From JBMNUM01 sp050946275 (GTDB lineage: Bacteria > Actinomycetota > Coriobacteriia > Coriobacteriales > CADBOM01): 64,000 nt of DNA. The notes below the pieces were generated by a model that saw only the letters and a program-made list of their open reading frames with translations, did no database searches and was not told the DNA's origin. Position numbers and translations under genes: made by a program. Every line of letters begins with the position of its first letter. Position 1 is the first letter of the stretch. Location of the stretch: assembly GCA_050946275.1 (NCBI GenBank), contig JBMNUM010000005.1, positions 52,994 to 116,993 on the forward strand, given 5' to 3'. This document shows positions 46,389 to 54,846 of this stretch, one piece after another.

Positions 46389-46688
46389 CTACTCGAACGT
46401 GAGCAGTTTGTTGAAGCCGGTCATCTCGAACACGTCCATGACCTCCGGAACAACGTTGCGGAACACGAGCGAGCCGCCCGCCATCGCGTGCTTCTGCATG
46501 GCGACGATAACGCGCAGGCCCGCGGAGGAAACGTACTCGCATTTGGCCATATCGACGACCATCTTGTCGACACCTCGGTCGTAGAGGCCGCTAACGTACT
46601 CCTCGAGCTGCGGTGACGTCGTCGTGTCGAGTCGGCCGTCGAGTGCGAAGACCGTCGGCTCCCCATCTTCGATGAGCACGATTTCCAT
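46389..46688 (-). CDS. STAS-domain anti-sigma-factor antagonist-like protein
   Basis: A 99-residue single STAS domain of the SpoIIAA/RsbV type. LDGRLDTTTSPQLEEYVSGL and MAKCEYVSSAGLRVIVAMQK are typical; Ser55 in VSSAG is the expected phosphoacceptor. In partner switching such a protein is phosphorylated by an RsbW-type kinase and dephosphorylated by a PP2C phosphatase; both activities are predicted in the divergent gene at 46836. ATG 46688 follows CAGGAGGAACTGGCT. First gene of the STAS-GAF/ABC-permease operon. Confidence 0.93.
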   Translation of the reverse strand: MEIVLIEDGEPTVFALDGRLDTTTSPQLEEYVSGLYDRGVDKMVVDMAKCEYVSSAGLRVIVAMQKHAMAGGSLVFRNVVPEVMDVFEMTGFNKLLTFE

Positions 46689-46734
46689 AGCCAGTTCCTC
46701 CTGTTGAAAGATGAGAGCGAGGCAAAAGCCCGGC

Positions 46735-46762
46735 TTGAATTCTCTAACTACGTTAGTATAAA
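46735..46762 (+). promoter_or_regulatory. promoter of the PP2C/ATPase gene
   Basis: TTGAAT (46735-46740), 16-base spacer, TATAAA (46757-46762). The spacer contains a CTAAC-TAC-GTTAG dyad (46745-46757) that could be an operator. It lies between the divergent STAS and PP2C genes. Confidence 0.55.
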
Positions 46763-46835
46763 CAAGTAACTGGAAATTGCGAGAATGACATGGCGTCGGA
46801 AAGCGCTCCATTCCGTTGCGAAGAGGCGGTTGTTC

Positions 46836-49184
46836 ATGGATCTCGATCTCATCAAGGAAATGGAACTGGCGCTCGTGGGCAAGCAGAGCGACGCCACCTT
46901 GCGCTCCACGTTCTACCGATGGCTGCTTCTCGCCATGGCGGCCGTTTTCGTCGTGACATCGGCCCTGCTGTTCACGAACGAGACGCTGCACGCCAACAAG
47001 AGCGCGAACATCGATTTGAACCGCACTCTGGACTATCTGCAACTGCAGGTCGAGGATCGCGAGGAACGCACCGGCGACCTGAAGGATGAGAGCGATGCGC
47101 TCACCATCCAGAAGGCCAAGGCCGCAGCAGAGCTCGTCGCCGCAGACCCCTCCACCCTGACGAGCCGAGAGCGCCTCGCAAACCTGGCTGACGAGCTTGG
47201 ACTCGTCTCGATCACGATCACGGATTCAAACGGCGTTGTCGTGGCCGATTCCGAATACGGAAGCGCTGCCGCGGGGTTCTCGTATGAATCCACTGCGCAG
47301 ACGGACAAATACATGCGACTCATCTACGGAGGCGACCCCGTGATCGAGGAGCCGAGGCTTTCCGTCGCTCCGGACGGCACGCTGGGTGATGAGCGCCGCG
47401 TTTTCTGCGGCGTCCCCCGCAAGGACCAACGGGGAATCGTGCAGGTCTCCATCCCGGAGAATCAGTATCTCAACCTCCTCTCGGCGACATCGCTTGACTC
47501 GCTCGCGAATGACTACGAGTCGTCCGGGACCATTGCCATCATCGAGGATTATCGGTTCATCACGGTGAACAGGTCCGAATTTGCCGATCAGAGCGTTGTC
47601 GGGACGATCGTCGACAGCGAGGAGGAGTTCGACGCGCTCGTTGCCGAGGGAACCGTCAAGATGACGGATCGGGGCGCTGGCACGCGCTCGATGGTGAAGT
47701 TCCGAACTGCCGACGACTGTGTCCTCATGGCATCCATACCCCTGTCGCAGGTCTACTCATCGAGGACGAGCACCTTGTTCTACAGCACCATCCTCTTCGT
47801 CATCCTGTTCTTCGTGATCTTCTTCATCGCCACGCGGGTGTTGCGGAGCATCGTCATAAAACCTATCCAGCGCACGAACCTGACGCTCGGGCATATCACC
47901 GCCGGTGATTTGAACGAGCGGGTCAACGAGCACCGTGTACGTGAGTTCACCTCGCTTTCCAACGGCATCAACACGACTGTTGCCGCATTGAGGCTTTCAA
48001 TCGAGGAAGCGGAGCAAAGGAATGCGCAGGAGCTCCTGACCGCGAAGGCCATCCAGGAATCCGCCATGCCGAGCGAGTTTCCGGCGTTCCCCGATATCGA
48101 CAAGTTCGATATCTACGCATCGATGAAGACGGCCAAGGAGGTCGGCGGCGATTTCTACGACTTCTTCGCGATTGGAGGGGACAAGGTCGGATTCCTCATC
48201 GCGGATGTCTCCGGCAAGGGAATTCCGGCAGCCCTGTTCATGATGACCGCGAAGACCCAGATCCGCACATACATGGAATCGGGTATCCCGCTTGTCGATG
48301 CGGTCACCGCGACGAACCATCAGCTGTGCATCGGGAACGAGCAGGGCATGTTCGTCACGATGTTCGCATGCGAGCTCGAATACGAGACCGGGAAGCTCAC
48401 GTATGTGAATGCGGGGCACAACCCGCCGATGCTGCATAAGGGCGACGACTGGATTTGGCTGCGGGACGTGTCCGGCATCCCGCTGGGCCTGTTCGACGGA
48501 ACCGAATACGAGGGCTACTCATGCGACCTCGTGCCGGGTGACACCCTCTACCTCTACACCGACGGTGTCACCGAGGCGATGGACGTCGACGGCAACCAGT
48601 TCGGCGAGGAACGGCTCGTCCAATGCCTGCAGACGTATATCGGTACGAATCCGCGCTCCGTGAGCGTCGGCGTCCGCCGCGCGATCACCGAGTTCACGCT
48701 CGACTGCGACCAGTCAGACGACATCACGATGCTTGCCCTGAAATACGGCGTTGCACCCGAGAAGGCGGCGGTCATGATTCTGCCGGCCCGCGTGGACCAG
48801 CTCGTGCACGTCTACAACTTCATTCACGAGGAGCTGAAGCGCCGCCATGCTCCGAAATCCGCCTACAACCCGCTCGATATCGCCGCAGAGGAGCTGTTCG
48901 TCAACGTGTGCCACTACGCCTATCCGGATGCGACTGACGACGACCCTGGCGAGGTCCGTGTGGGGTTCGAGTACCATCACAATCCGCCCTCGCTGTCGGT
49001 GAGCATCTCCGATAGCGGAATACCCTACAACCCGCTCGCCAAGCCGGATGCCGTCACACCCGACGATATTGCGGACGTTCCCATCGGCGGGCTCGGCATC
49101 CTCATGGCCAAGAAGAGCGTCGACGAGATGACCTACGAGCGAGAAGGCGACTTGAACGTGGTCACGTTCAAGAAGGCCTGGTAA
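46836..49184 (+). CDS. membrane PP2C (SpoIIE/RsbU-type) phosphatase fused to an RsbW-like ATPase
   Basis: About 782 residues (a start at 46785 would add 17). Order: membrane helix (LLLAMAAVFVVTSALLFTNE), extracytoplasmic sensor of about 260 residues, second helix (STILFVILFFVIFFIATRVL), HAMP, PP2C domain (EVGGDFYDFFAIGG, LIADVSGKGIPAALFMMTAK, YVNAGHNPP, LYTDGVTEAMD, SDDITMLALKY) and a C-terminal HATPase_c domain (AAEELFVNVCHYAY N-box, DSGIPYNP, GGLGILMAKKSVDEM). It could both phosphorylate and dephosphorylate the STAS protein encoded divergently. AAGAGGCGG upstream supports 46836. Convergent with the exporter operon; no sigma factor is nearby. Confidence 0.9.
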   Translation: MDLDLIKEMELALVGKQSDATLRSTFYRWLLLAMAAVFVVTSALLFTNETLHANKSANIDLNRTLDYLQLQVEDREERTGDLKDESDALTIQKAKAAAELVAADPSTLTSRERLANLADELGLVSITITDSNGVVVADSEYGSAAAGFSYESTAQTDKYMRLIYGGDPVIEEPRLSVAPDGTLGDERRVFCGVPRKDQRGIVQVSIPENQYLNLLSATSLDSLANDYESSGTIAIIEDYRFITVNRSEFADQSVVGTIVDSEEEFDALVAEGTVKMTDRGAGTRSMVKFRTADDCVLMASIPLSQVYSSRTSTLFYSTILFVILFFVIFFIATRVLRSIVIKPIQRTNLTLGHITAGDLNERVNEHRVREFTSLSNGINTTVAALRLSIEEAEQRNAQELLTAKAIQESAMPSEFPAFPDIDKFDIYASMKTAKEVGGDFYDFFAIGGDKVGFLIADVSGKGIPAALFMMTAKTQIRTYMESGIPLVDAVTATNHQLCIGNEQGMFVTMFACELEYETGKLTYVNAGHNPPMLHKGDDWIWLRDVSGIPLGLFDGTEYEGYSCDLVPGDTLYLYTDGVTEAMDVDGNQFGEERLVQCLQTYIGTNPRSVSVGVRRAITEFTLDCDQSDDITMLALKYGVAPEKAAVMILPARVDQLVHVYNFIHEELKRRHAPKSAYNPLDIAAEELFVNVCHYAYPDATDDDPGEVRVGFEYHHNPPSLSVSISDSGIPYNPLAKPDAVTPDDIADVPIGGLGILMAKKSVDEMTYEREGDLNVVTFKKAW

Positions 49185-49231
49185 CCGGTTGGAAAACGTG
49201 TTGAAGTGCTGCTGTTTGCCAGCTCGCCCCG

Positions 49232-51418
49232 CTACTCGTTGTCGAGGCGCTGGCGTGCAACGAGTTCCGCGAAGATGCCGTCTTTGGCGATGAGCTCGTC
49301 GTAGGTTCCCTCTTCGGCAACGCACCCCTTGTCGATGACAAGTATCCTGTCGCAGTGCCGGACGGTGCTCAGTCGATGGGCGACGACGATGCGCGTGCAT
49401 TTGAGCTGTTCGAGCGAGTCTGAAACATGCTTTTGGGTCACGTTGTCGAGCGCGCTCGTCGCCTCGTCGAGCAGGAGGATGTTGCGGTTTCCGCATACCG
49501 CGCGCGCGATCATGAGCCGCTGCCTCTGACCGCCCGAGATACCTCCCCCACCTTCGGTGACGAACGTCTGCATGCCCATGGGCATCTTTCGGATGTCGTC
49601 GGCGATACCGGCGATCTCGGCCGCCTCCCATGCTTCATCAAGCGTCGCCGTCGGCGCGGATATGGTGATGTTCGCGCGGATGTCTCCGAGGAAGAGCGTT
49701 CCATCCTGCATGACGGTGCCGATATTCTGCCGCAGGCTTCTCAGGTCAATCGAGCGTATGTCATTGGGTCCGTAGAAGATGGAACCGCGGTCCGGCTGCT
49801 CGAATCCGAGCATGAGCCGCATGATCGTCGATTTTCCGCATCCGGATTTGCCGACGATGGCGACGTACTCGCTCGGCTTGACGCTGAACGAGAGGTTGTC
49901 GAGCACGTAGGGAAGCTTCTCGTTGTAGCGGAATGAAACGCCCTTCAGCTCGACGGCACCACTCAAGCTCGTGATGCCCGGCTTGTCGTCGACGACCTCG
50001 GGAGCGGTCTCGAGAATCGGCTCGAGCTCTTCGAGGGCGGGCCTGATGAGGGCGTACTGTCCGGCGAGGGTCGCGACCTGCATGATGGCGGCTGACGCCT
50101 GACCGTATGCGACGTTGAAGGACATATAGTCGGCGATGCTCACGTGCGATGAGCCTGCCAGATAGTAGATCCCGATCGTTCCGATGAAGCCGATGAGCAT
50201 CACGAGCGACGGAAGAATGCGGATGATGAGCGGACCGTTATAGGCGTAACCCGCGTATTTCGCATATCCATGCGCCCATTTTGCGAAGGCCCGGTCTTCT
50301 GCTCCGGCGAGCTTGATCTTCTGGATTCCCGTGAGCAACGAGGTTACGGTACCCGAGACCTTCGAGTGCGAGCCCACGATGAGCTTTTCATGGTCGGCCA
50401 TCATTCTCGTCACCACGATGGTGATGACGGCCTGCGCCAGTATGATCACGAGCGCGGGAAGCGCGAGGGCCGACGCGTAGACGATGATCTGGATGATGTA
50501 GACAATCGACAGGATCGCGGTGAGTCCCGCGCCGAGGACCACGGATATCGCGTTCTCGGCGAGAACGGGAACATGGGCGAGTCGTGTGGCGAGCTCGCCC
50601 GACTCGTATTTCTTGAAGAACGAGGCTGGCAGCGATAGCAGACGGGAGAATGCGGCGGCCTCGCTCGTCAGCGAAATCTTCATGGATACGCGTGCTGTCA
50701 CAAGGTTCCTGCATGCGCTGATGAGCACGCGTGCGATCATGACGCCCACGAGGAGAGCGCCGATGGGCAGGATGAGCTCGGCCTGACCCGAGGGAACGAC
50801 CGTTCCGAACGCTATCTGGTTCGCCCATGCGGGAAGAAGGCCGATGAGGGTCGCAGCGAGCGCTGCCAGGAGGACGACGAAATAATCCCCCCGGTCGAAC
50901 ACGCTCATCATGAATGAGATGAGGTCGCGCTTGGTCAGCTCGGTTTGCGGAAGCGGCTTGTAGAAGAACGTGGCATCGGGTGCGATGCGCGGTGCGGTCT
51001 TGGCATTGACCTTGATCTTCTTTCCGGTGCCGGGCTCCAGATAGCTGTATCCGTGTAGCTGGTTCGGGATGAGCGCGACGACCTCGCCCGATACGAGCGT
51101 TCCGAGCATGGCTCCGAAGGCGTGCTTGTACCAAGCGCCCTCGAGTGAAACCGCGCGTCGCATCGTACCTGACGGGCGACATATGAACTCCATGCGTTCC
51201 TCGAGGTCCGTTACGCCGTCGGGAACCTTGCCGGGCGTCACGCCGATGTAGCCCAGACATGCCCTGATGGCTCCATCGGACTGCTCCTCGCTATCGACCT
51301 TGTAGCGGAAAAAGCCACGACCGCGGCTCACGCTCGACGCGAGTTCGGCATAGGCGCGCTCGGTGAGTTCCGAGTCGAGCAGCTCCCTCGTCTCTATTTG
51401 GGACTTAAGCCAACCCAT
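49232..51418 (-). CDS. NHLM-type peptide exporter, second ABC transporter/ATPase
   Basis: A 728-residue ABC half-transporter: N-terminal domain of about 160 residues without recognised catalytic residues, six membrane helices (about 175-440) and an ABC domain with Walker A GKSGCGKST, signature ISGGQRQRLMIARAV and Walker B ILLLDEATSALD. It matches the ATP-binding member of the NHLM bacteriocin-export pair. Its ATG lies one base after the stop of the C39 transporter gene (TGA-T-ATG), so they are made together and probably form a heterodimer. Last gene of the operon; convergent with the PP2C gene, 47 bp apart. Confidence 0.9.
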   Translation of the reverse strand: MGWLKSQIETRELLDSELTERAYAELASSVSRGRGFFRYKVDSEEQSDGAIRACLGYIGVTPGKVPDGVTDLEERMEFICRPSGTMRRAVSLEGAWYKHAFGAMLGTLVSGEVVALIPNQLHGYSYLEPGTGKKIKVNAKTAPRIAPDATFFYKPLPQTELTKRDLISFMMSVFDRGDYFVVLLAALAATLIGLLPAWANQIAFGTVVPSGQAELILPIGALLVGVMIARVLISACRNLVTARVSMKISLTSEAAAFSRLLSLPASFFKKYESGELATRLAHVPVLAENAISVVLGAGLTAILSIVYIIQIIVYASALALPALVIILAQAVITIVVTRMMADHEKLIVGSHSKVSGTVTSLLTGIQKIKLAGAEDRAFAKWAHGYAKYAGYAYNGPLIIRILPSLVMLIGFIGTIGIYYLAGSSHVSIADYMSFNVAYGQASAAIMQVATLAGQYALIRPALEELEPILETAPEVVDDKPGITSLSGAVELKGVSFRYNEKLPYVLDNLSFSVKPSEYVAIVGKSGCGKSTIMRLMLGFEQPDRGSIFYGPNDIRSIDLRSLRQNIGTVMQDGTLFLGDIRANITISAPTATLDEAWEAAEIAGIADDIRKMPMGMQTFVTEGGGGISGGQRQRLMIARAVCGNRNILLLDEATSALDNVTQKHVSDSLEQLKCTRIVVAHRLSTVRHCDRILVIDKGCVAEEGTYDELIAKDGIFAELVARQRLDNE

Positions 51419-51419
51419 A

Positions 51420-53591
51420 TCAGCTGCTCCTCACGAGATTGGCGTATGCCCCGTCGTTTGAGAGGAGGTCTGCGTGCTTGCCGCGCTCGACGACCTTGCC
51501 GTCCTCGAGGACGATGATCTCGTCGCAATCGCGGATGGTCGAGAGCCTGTGCGCCACGACGATGAAGGTGATTCCCCTCTCGCGGATATGCTCGATGACG
51601 CTTGCCTCGGTTTGCGCGTCGAGTGCGCTCGTCGCCTCGTCGAGAATGATGATCGTCGGGTCCTGTGCGAGCACGCGGGCGATCTCGATGCGCTGGAGCT
51701 GCCCGCCGCTGAAGTTGCGGCCACCCGGCTGGATTCGAGACGTGTAGCCACCCTCGCGCTCGGCGATGATATCGTGGATTCCGGCATCCCTGCATGCGAG
51801 AATGACCTCGAAATCCTCGATGGACTTGTCCCAGAGCGTGATGTTGTCGGTGACCGTGTCCTCGAAGGTGACGATGTCCTGGTCCACCACGGCGAGGGAC
51901 CCTCTGAGAATCGGCCGGGGAATCTCATCGATGTCCGTGCCGTCGAACTTGATGCTACCCTCCCAGGGCCTGTAGAGTCCGCTCACGAGCTTCGCGATCG
52001 TGGATTTGCCGCAACCGCTTCCGCCCACGAGGGCGACCCAGGAACCGGGCTCGAGATGTAGGTTGAAGTCCTCGATAAGCGGGGGCTCGAGCGGCGAGTA
52101 ACCGAATGACACGCCCTCGAGGTCCAGCTTGCCGCTGAGCTTCTCGCGCCCGAACGTCGACTTGGCCTCCTCGGCGCTGTAGCTGTAGTCATGGTCCTCG
52201 GGCACGTCGACGTCGTATCTCATGACATCCTCGACGCGCTCCATCTGGGTCTGCATCTCCTGGACGACCTGTCCGAGCCCTATGATCTGCGTGACCGGCG
52301 TGATGAACGCTGCGAGAAATCCCGTGAATGCGAGAAGCTCGCCAGCGGTGAACGCGCCCTTGACGATGAGCCAGATTCCAAGGACGAGTACGGCGATGTT
52401 GGCGAGTTCTGCGAGTGCCGCGGGAAGCGCCCCGAAATACTCGTTGAGACGCGTCGTGTTCGCAGACGACTCGTTGACCGCGGCCTGGTATCCGGCCCAG
52501 CGCTGGAAGTATCCGTTCTCGGCGCCAGCGGACTTGATGGTCTCGATCATACCGATGCCGCTGACCGTCGCTGCATAGAGCTTGCCGTTCGACATCGTGG
52601 CCGCTCGCGCGATGTTCACCCTCTTTCTCGAGATATAGCGCGCGAGCAGGCTGTTCGCGATAACCGTGAGCAGGCCAACTGCGGTCAGGAGGACGCTGTA
52701 TTGCAGCATGAAGACGAGGTAGAGGACGAGCATCACGATATTCACCAGCACGGGTGCGAGCTGGCCGATGAGGGCGAAGGTGATGGTCTCGTTGGCGGCC
52801 TGCCGCTGTTGGAGGTCGCCGATCATCCTCTGGGAATAGAATCCCATGGGCAGGTGCAGCAGGTGGCGCATGAACCTCGATGAGGAGACGACCGCGATCT
52901 TCCCCTGCACGCGCAGGCTGAACACGGCGTTGAGAATTGAACCGACCGCGTATATGATCGCGAGGACGAGGAGCGTTACCGAAAGGGGGCCGATCCACGT
53001 CGGATTATCGCCCGTGAGGATGCGGTCCATGAACACCGACCCGAGCGACGTGTTAACCACCGCGACAAGCGATGTGATTGCGGCAGTCAGCATGATGAAC
53101 GCTATGGCGGGAGCGAGGCCGTCGAGCCTCCTCCTCGCATACCTCAAGGTGTCGGGCTTCTCGCCGCCCTCCTCGAAAGCGTCCGTCTTCTCGAAAACGA
53201 GCACGATGCCGGTGAAGCTGTCCTCGAATTGATCGATCGGCACTTTCACCTGGCCCCGGGCGGGATCGTTGATGTAGGCGTTGTTGCCCTTGAAGCCGTC
53301 TAGCACGACGAAGTGGTTGAAGTTCCAGAAGACGATGCACGGGAACGTGCCCTTCTCGCGAAGAGCCTCGGTCGAGAAGGTCATGCCCTTGGCGTTCAGG
53401 CCGTAGGCCCGCGCGGCCTTGAGGATGCTCGTGGCCTTGGAGCCGTCACGCGAGACGCCGCAATCTGCGCGGATCTGCTCGAGGGGTACCCATTTCCCGT
53501 AGTAGGCGAGAATCATGGTGAGGCAGGCGGCGCCGCATTCGAGCGCCTCCATCTGCATCACCTGGGGTACTTTGACGACTTTGCCGGGCAT
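51420..53591 (-). CDS. NHLM-type peptidase-containing ABC exporter (C39 domain)
   Basis: A 723-residue bifunctional exporter. The N-terminal C39 peptidase has its catalytic Cys in MEALECGAACLTMILAYYG and His/Asp in NHFVVLDGFKGNNAYINDPA; it should cleave leader peptides after Gly-Gly-type sites. Six membrane helices and an ABC domain follow (Walker A GGSGCGKST, signature FSGGQLQRIEIARVL, Walker B IIILDEATSALDAQ). It starts 3 bp after the HlyD-like gene. The upstream small peptides with EAIAGG and ETIVGG motifs are its likely substrates. Confidence 0.94.
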   Translation of the reverse strand: MPGKVVKVPQVMQMEALECGAACLTMILAYYGKWVPLEQIRADCGVSRDGSKATSILKAARAYGLNAKGMTFSTEALREKGTFPCIVFWNFNHFVVLDGFKGNNAYINDPARGQVKVPIDQFEDSFTGIVLVFEKTDAFEEGGEKPDTLRYARRRLDGLAPAIAFIMLTAAITSLVAVVNTSLGSVFMDRILTGDNPTWIGPLSVTLLVLAIIYAVGSILNAVFSLRVQGKIAVVSSSRFMRHLLHLPMGFYSQRMIGDLQQRQAANETITFALIGQLAPVLVNIVMLVLYLVFMLQYSVLLTAVGLLTVIANSLLARYISRKRVNIARAATMSNGKLYAATVSGIGMIETIKSAGAENGYFQRWAGYQAAVNESSANTTRLNEYFGALPAALAELANIAVLVLGIWLIVKGAFTAGELLAFTGFLAAFITPVTQIIGLGQVVQEMQTQMERVEDVMRYDVDVPEDHDYSYSAEEAKSTFGREKLSGKLDLEGVSFGYSPLEPPLIEDFNLHLEPGSWVALVGGSGCGKSTIAKLVSGLYRPWEGSIKFDGTDIDEIPRPILRGSLAVVDQDIVTFEDTVTDNITLWDKSIEDFEVILACRDAGIHDIIAEREGGYTSRIQPGGRNFSGGQLQRIEIARVLAQDPTIIILDEATSALDAQTEASVIEHIRERGITFIVVAHRLSTIRDCDEIIVLEDGKVVERGKHADLLSNDGAYANLVRSS

Positions 53592-53594
53592 GCG

Positions 53595-54101
53595 CTATGC
53601 CTTCCCGAACACGAGGTTGATGGGGGCCATGCTCTCGACGGTGATCGTTATCTCGAGGGGCATCCCATCATCGGACTCGCGCACGGGACGATCGAAGGTG
53701 ACGAGATACGCCCAGTCTCCCTCCATGAGGGTCTCCACGAGAAAATCGCTTTGCAGCAATTCCTCGGCCTCTTCGCGAGAAGAGGGCACCGTGCCAACGG
53801 ATTCGACCTTCATCTGCTCGCCTGCCACGTTTGCGATATCGCCCTCCCCCACCTTCGCGGCATCGTCAGCAGTGAGGAAGCACATGGCCTTGCCGTCGAT
53901 GCTGACGCCGGTGGCGCCGACGCTGGTGGAAACCGAGCCGAAGAACGCCCATGCGAACAGTCCGGCGAGCAATGCTATGCATGCGATGAGAATGGCCCAC
54001 ATGCTTGGATTGGTGACGCGGACGTACTTGTCCAGGTCGTCAGGGCTGCGCAGCTTGCCGGCGGCCTTCTCGTTGAATATGGACCGTTCGGGCTGAGCCA
54101 T
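53595..54101 (-). CDS. short HlyD-like membrane-fusion/secretion accessory protein
   Basis: A 168-residue protein: a cytoplasmic N-terminus (NEKAAGKLRSPDDLDKYVRV), one membrane helix (MWAILIACIALLAGLFAWAF), then a small extracytoplasmic domain. The N-terminal FNEKAAGKLRSPDDLD pattern is that of NHLM secretion proteins, but the long coiled-coil and lipoyl arms of a normal ~400-residue HlyD adaptor are absent. In a Gram-positive cell without an outer membrane this may be a minimal accessory subunit. It starts the exporter half of the operon, after the hairpin at 54167-54212. Confidence 0.82.
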   Translation of the reverse strand: MAQPERSIFNEKAAGKLRSPDDLDKYVRVTNPSMWAILIACIALLAGLFAWAFFGSVSTSVGATGVSIDGKAMCFLTADDAAKVGEGDIANVAGEQMKVESVGTVPSSREEAEELLQSDFLVETLMEGDWAYLVTFDRPVRESDDGMPLEITITVESMAPINLVFGKA

Positions 54102-54166
54102 TGGCCGCTCCTCCTCGTAATGGCAGTGTCGAAACCGGATGATCCGATGGGCCGCACCTCAGGCAA

Positions 54167-54212
54167 AGCACCGTCCCCCGAACCGCTTGGATACGAGTCG
54201 GGGGACGGTGCT
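54167..54212 (-). terminator. strong intercistronic hairpin between peptide genes and exporter genes
   Basis: A perfect 15-bp stem AGCACCGTCCCCCGA/TCGGGGGACGGTGCT (54167-54181 / 54198-54212) with a 16-base loop. The minus-strand tail (TTGCCTGAGG) is not T-rich, so it may be a partial terminator or RNA stabiliser. This would make the small-peptide transcript more abundant than the exporter message, as is common in RiPP operons. Confidence 0.75.
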
Positions 54213-54231
54213 CTCGCTGCTTTCCGGTTCG

Positions 54232-54438
54232 TTAGAGAATATTATCCCTGAATGGCTTGCGTTCCGCCATAGTCTGCTCGCCGGCCGCAGCGAGCATGTC
54301 CAATTCCGCGTCTGCGAGCTCCGAGCGATTATCGGCTCCGAGCACGTCTAGGCAGCGTCCGAGCAGATCCTCGCGGAACTGCTCGGTGCCCTGCGAGAAA
54401 TCGCGCTTCAGGGCTTGTTCCATCCTGCTGTCGCCCAC
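54232..54438 (-). CDS. small leader-like protein, possible RiPP precursor or accessory peptide
   Basis: About 68 residues from a GTG start at 54438 (GGAAGGGGGAAGGC just upstream; other starts at 54423 and 54492). Sequence includes KRDFSQGTEQFREDLLGRC and ends with an acidic LADAELDMLAAAGE block followed by 15 residues. The acidic helix ending in LAAAG resembles leader peptides that end before a small-residue cleavage site, and I recall similar 'DFS.GTE.FR..LL.RCL.VL' small proteins near RiPP loci. One Cys only. It lies in the same strand block as two other small peptides and the exporter. Function inferred. Confidence 0.6.
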   Translation of the reverse strand: MGDSRMEQALKRDFSQGTEQFREDLLGRCLDVLGADNRSELADAELDMLAAAGEQTMAERKPFRDNIL

Positions 54439-54505
54439 GCCTTCCCCCTTCCTGCATGCGGAGTACGCGAGTCTTATCCGGGTGTCATCCATGCCGCATC
54501 CGGTT

Positions 54506-54760
54506 CTAGTCGATTGCGAGGTTGCTCTTGTCGGCTAGGCGGGCGAGCTTGTCTGCAAGGCCTTGCTTGTCTGCCAAGCGCAGAATCCCCGAGCTTTCGG
54601 CCAGGTCAAGCGAGGAAACGACCAAACCGCCGGCGATTGCCTCGAGGACATCGTCACCGAGCTCGAGTCCCTCGGAGCCGGCGAGAGCCTTCAGGTCATC
54701 CGTCGTATTGCAGGCATCGATCTTTTCCTGGAGCTCTTGTGAGATCTTCTTCAAATCCAT
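54506..54760 (-). CDS. candidate RiPP precursor peptide with Gly-Gly leader and LADK-repeat core
   Basis: An 84-residue peptide. The N-terminal ~45 residues read as a Nif11/NHLP-like leader: a helical start (LKKISQELQEKIDACN), LKALAGSEGLELGDDVLEAI and a double-glycine site EAIAGG at residues ~40-45. The downstream ~39 residues contain an internal repeat, LADKQG-LADKLAR-LADKSN-LAID, predicted to be an amphipathic helix, with no Cys or aromatic residue. ATG 54760 follows GAAAGGAGAGACTC. It is likely cleaved and exported by the C39 transporter downstream. Confidence 0.8.
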   Translation of the reverse strand: MDLKKISQELQEKIDACNTTDDLKALAGSEGLELGDDVLEAIAGGLVVSSLDLAESSGILRLADKQGLADKLARLADKSNLAID

Positions 54761-54846
54761 GAGTCTCTCCTTTCACGAGTGCAACCATGTTGTGTCTTTA
54801 TACGTAGTTGACGAGGTATCTGTCCCAAAAGCGGTGAAACGCTCGT

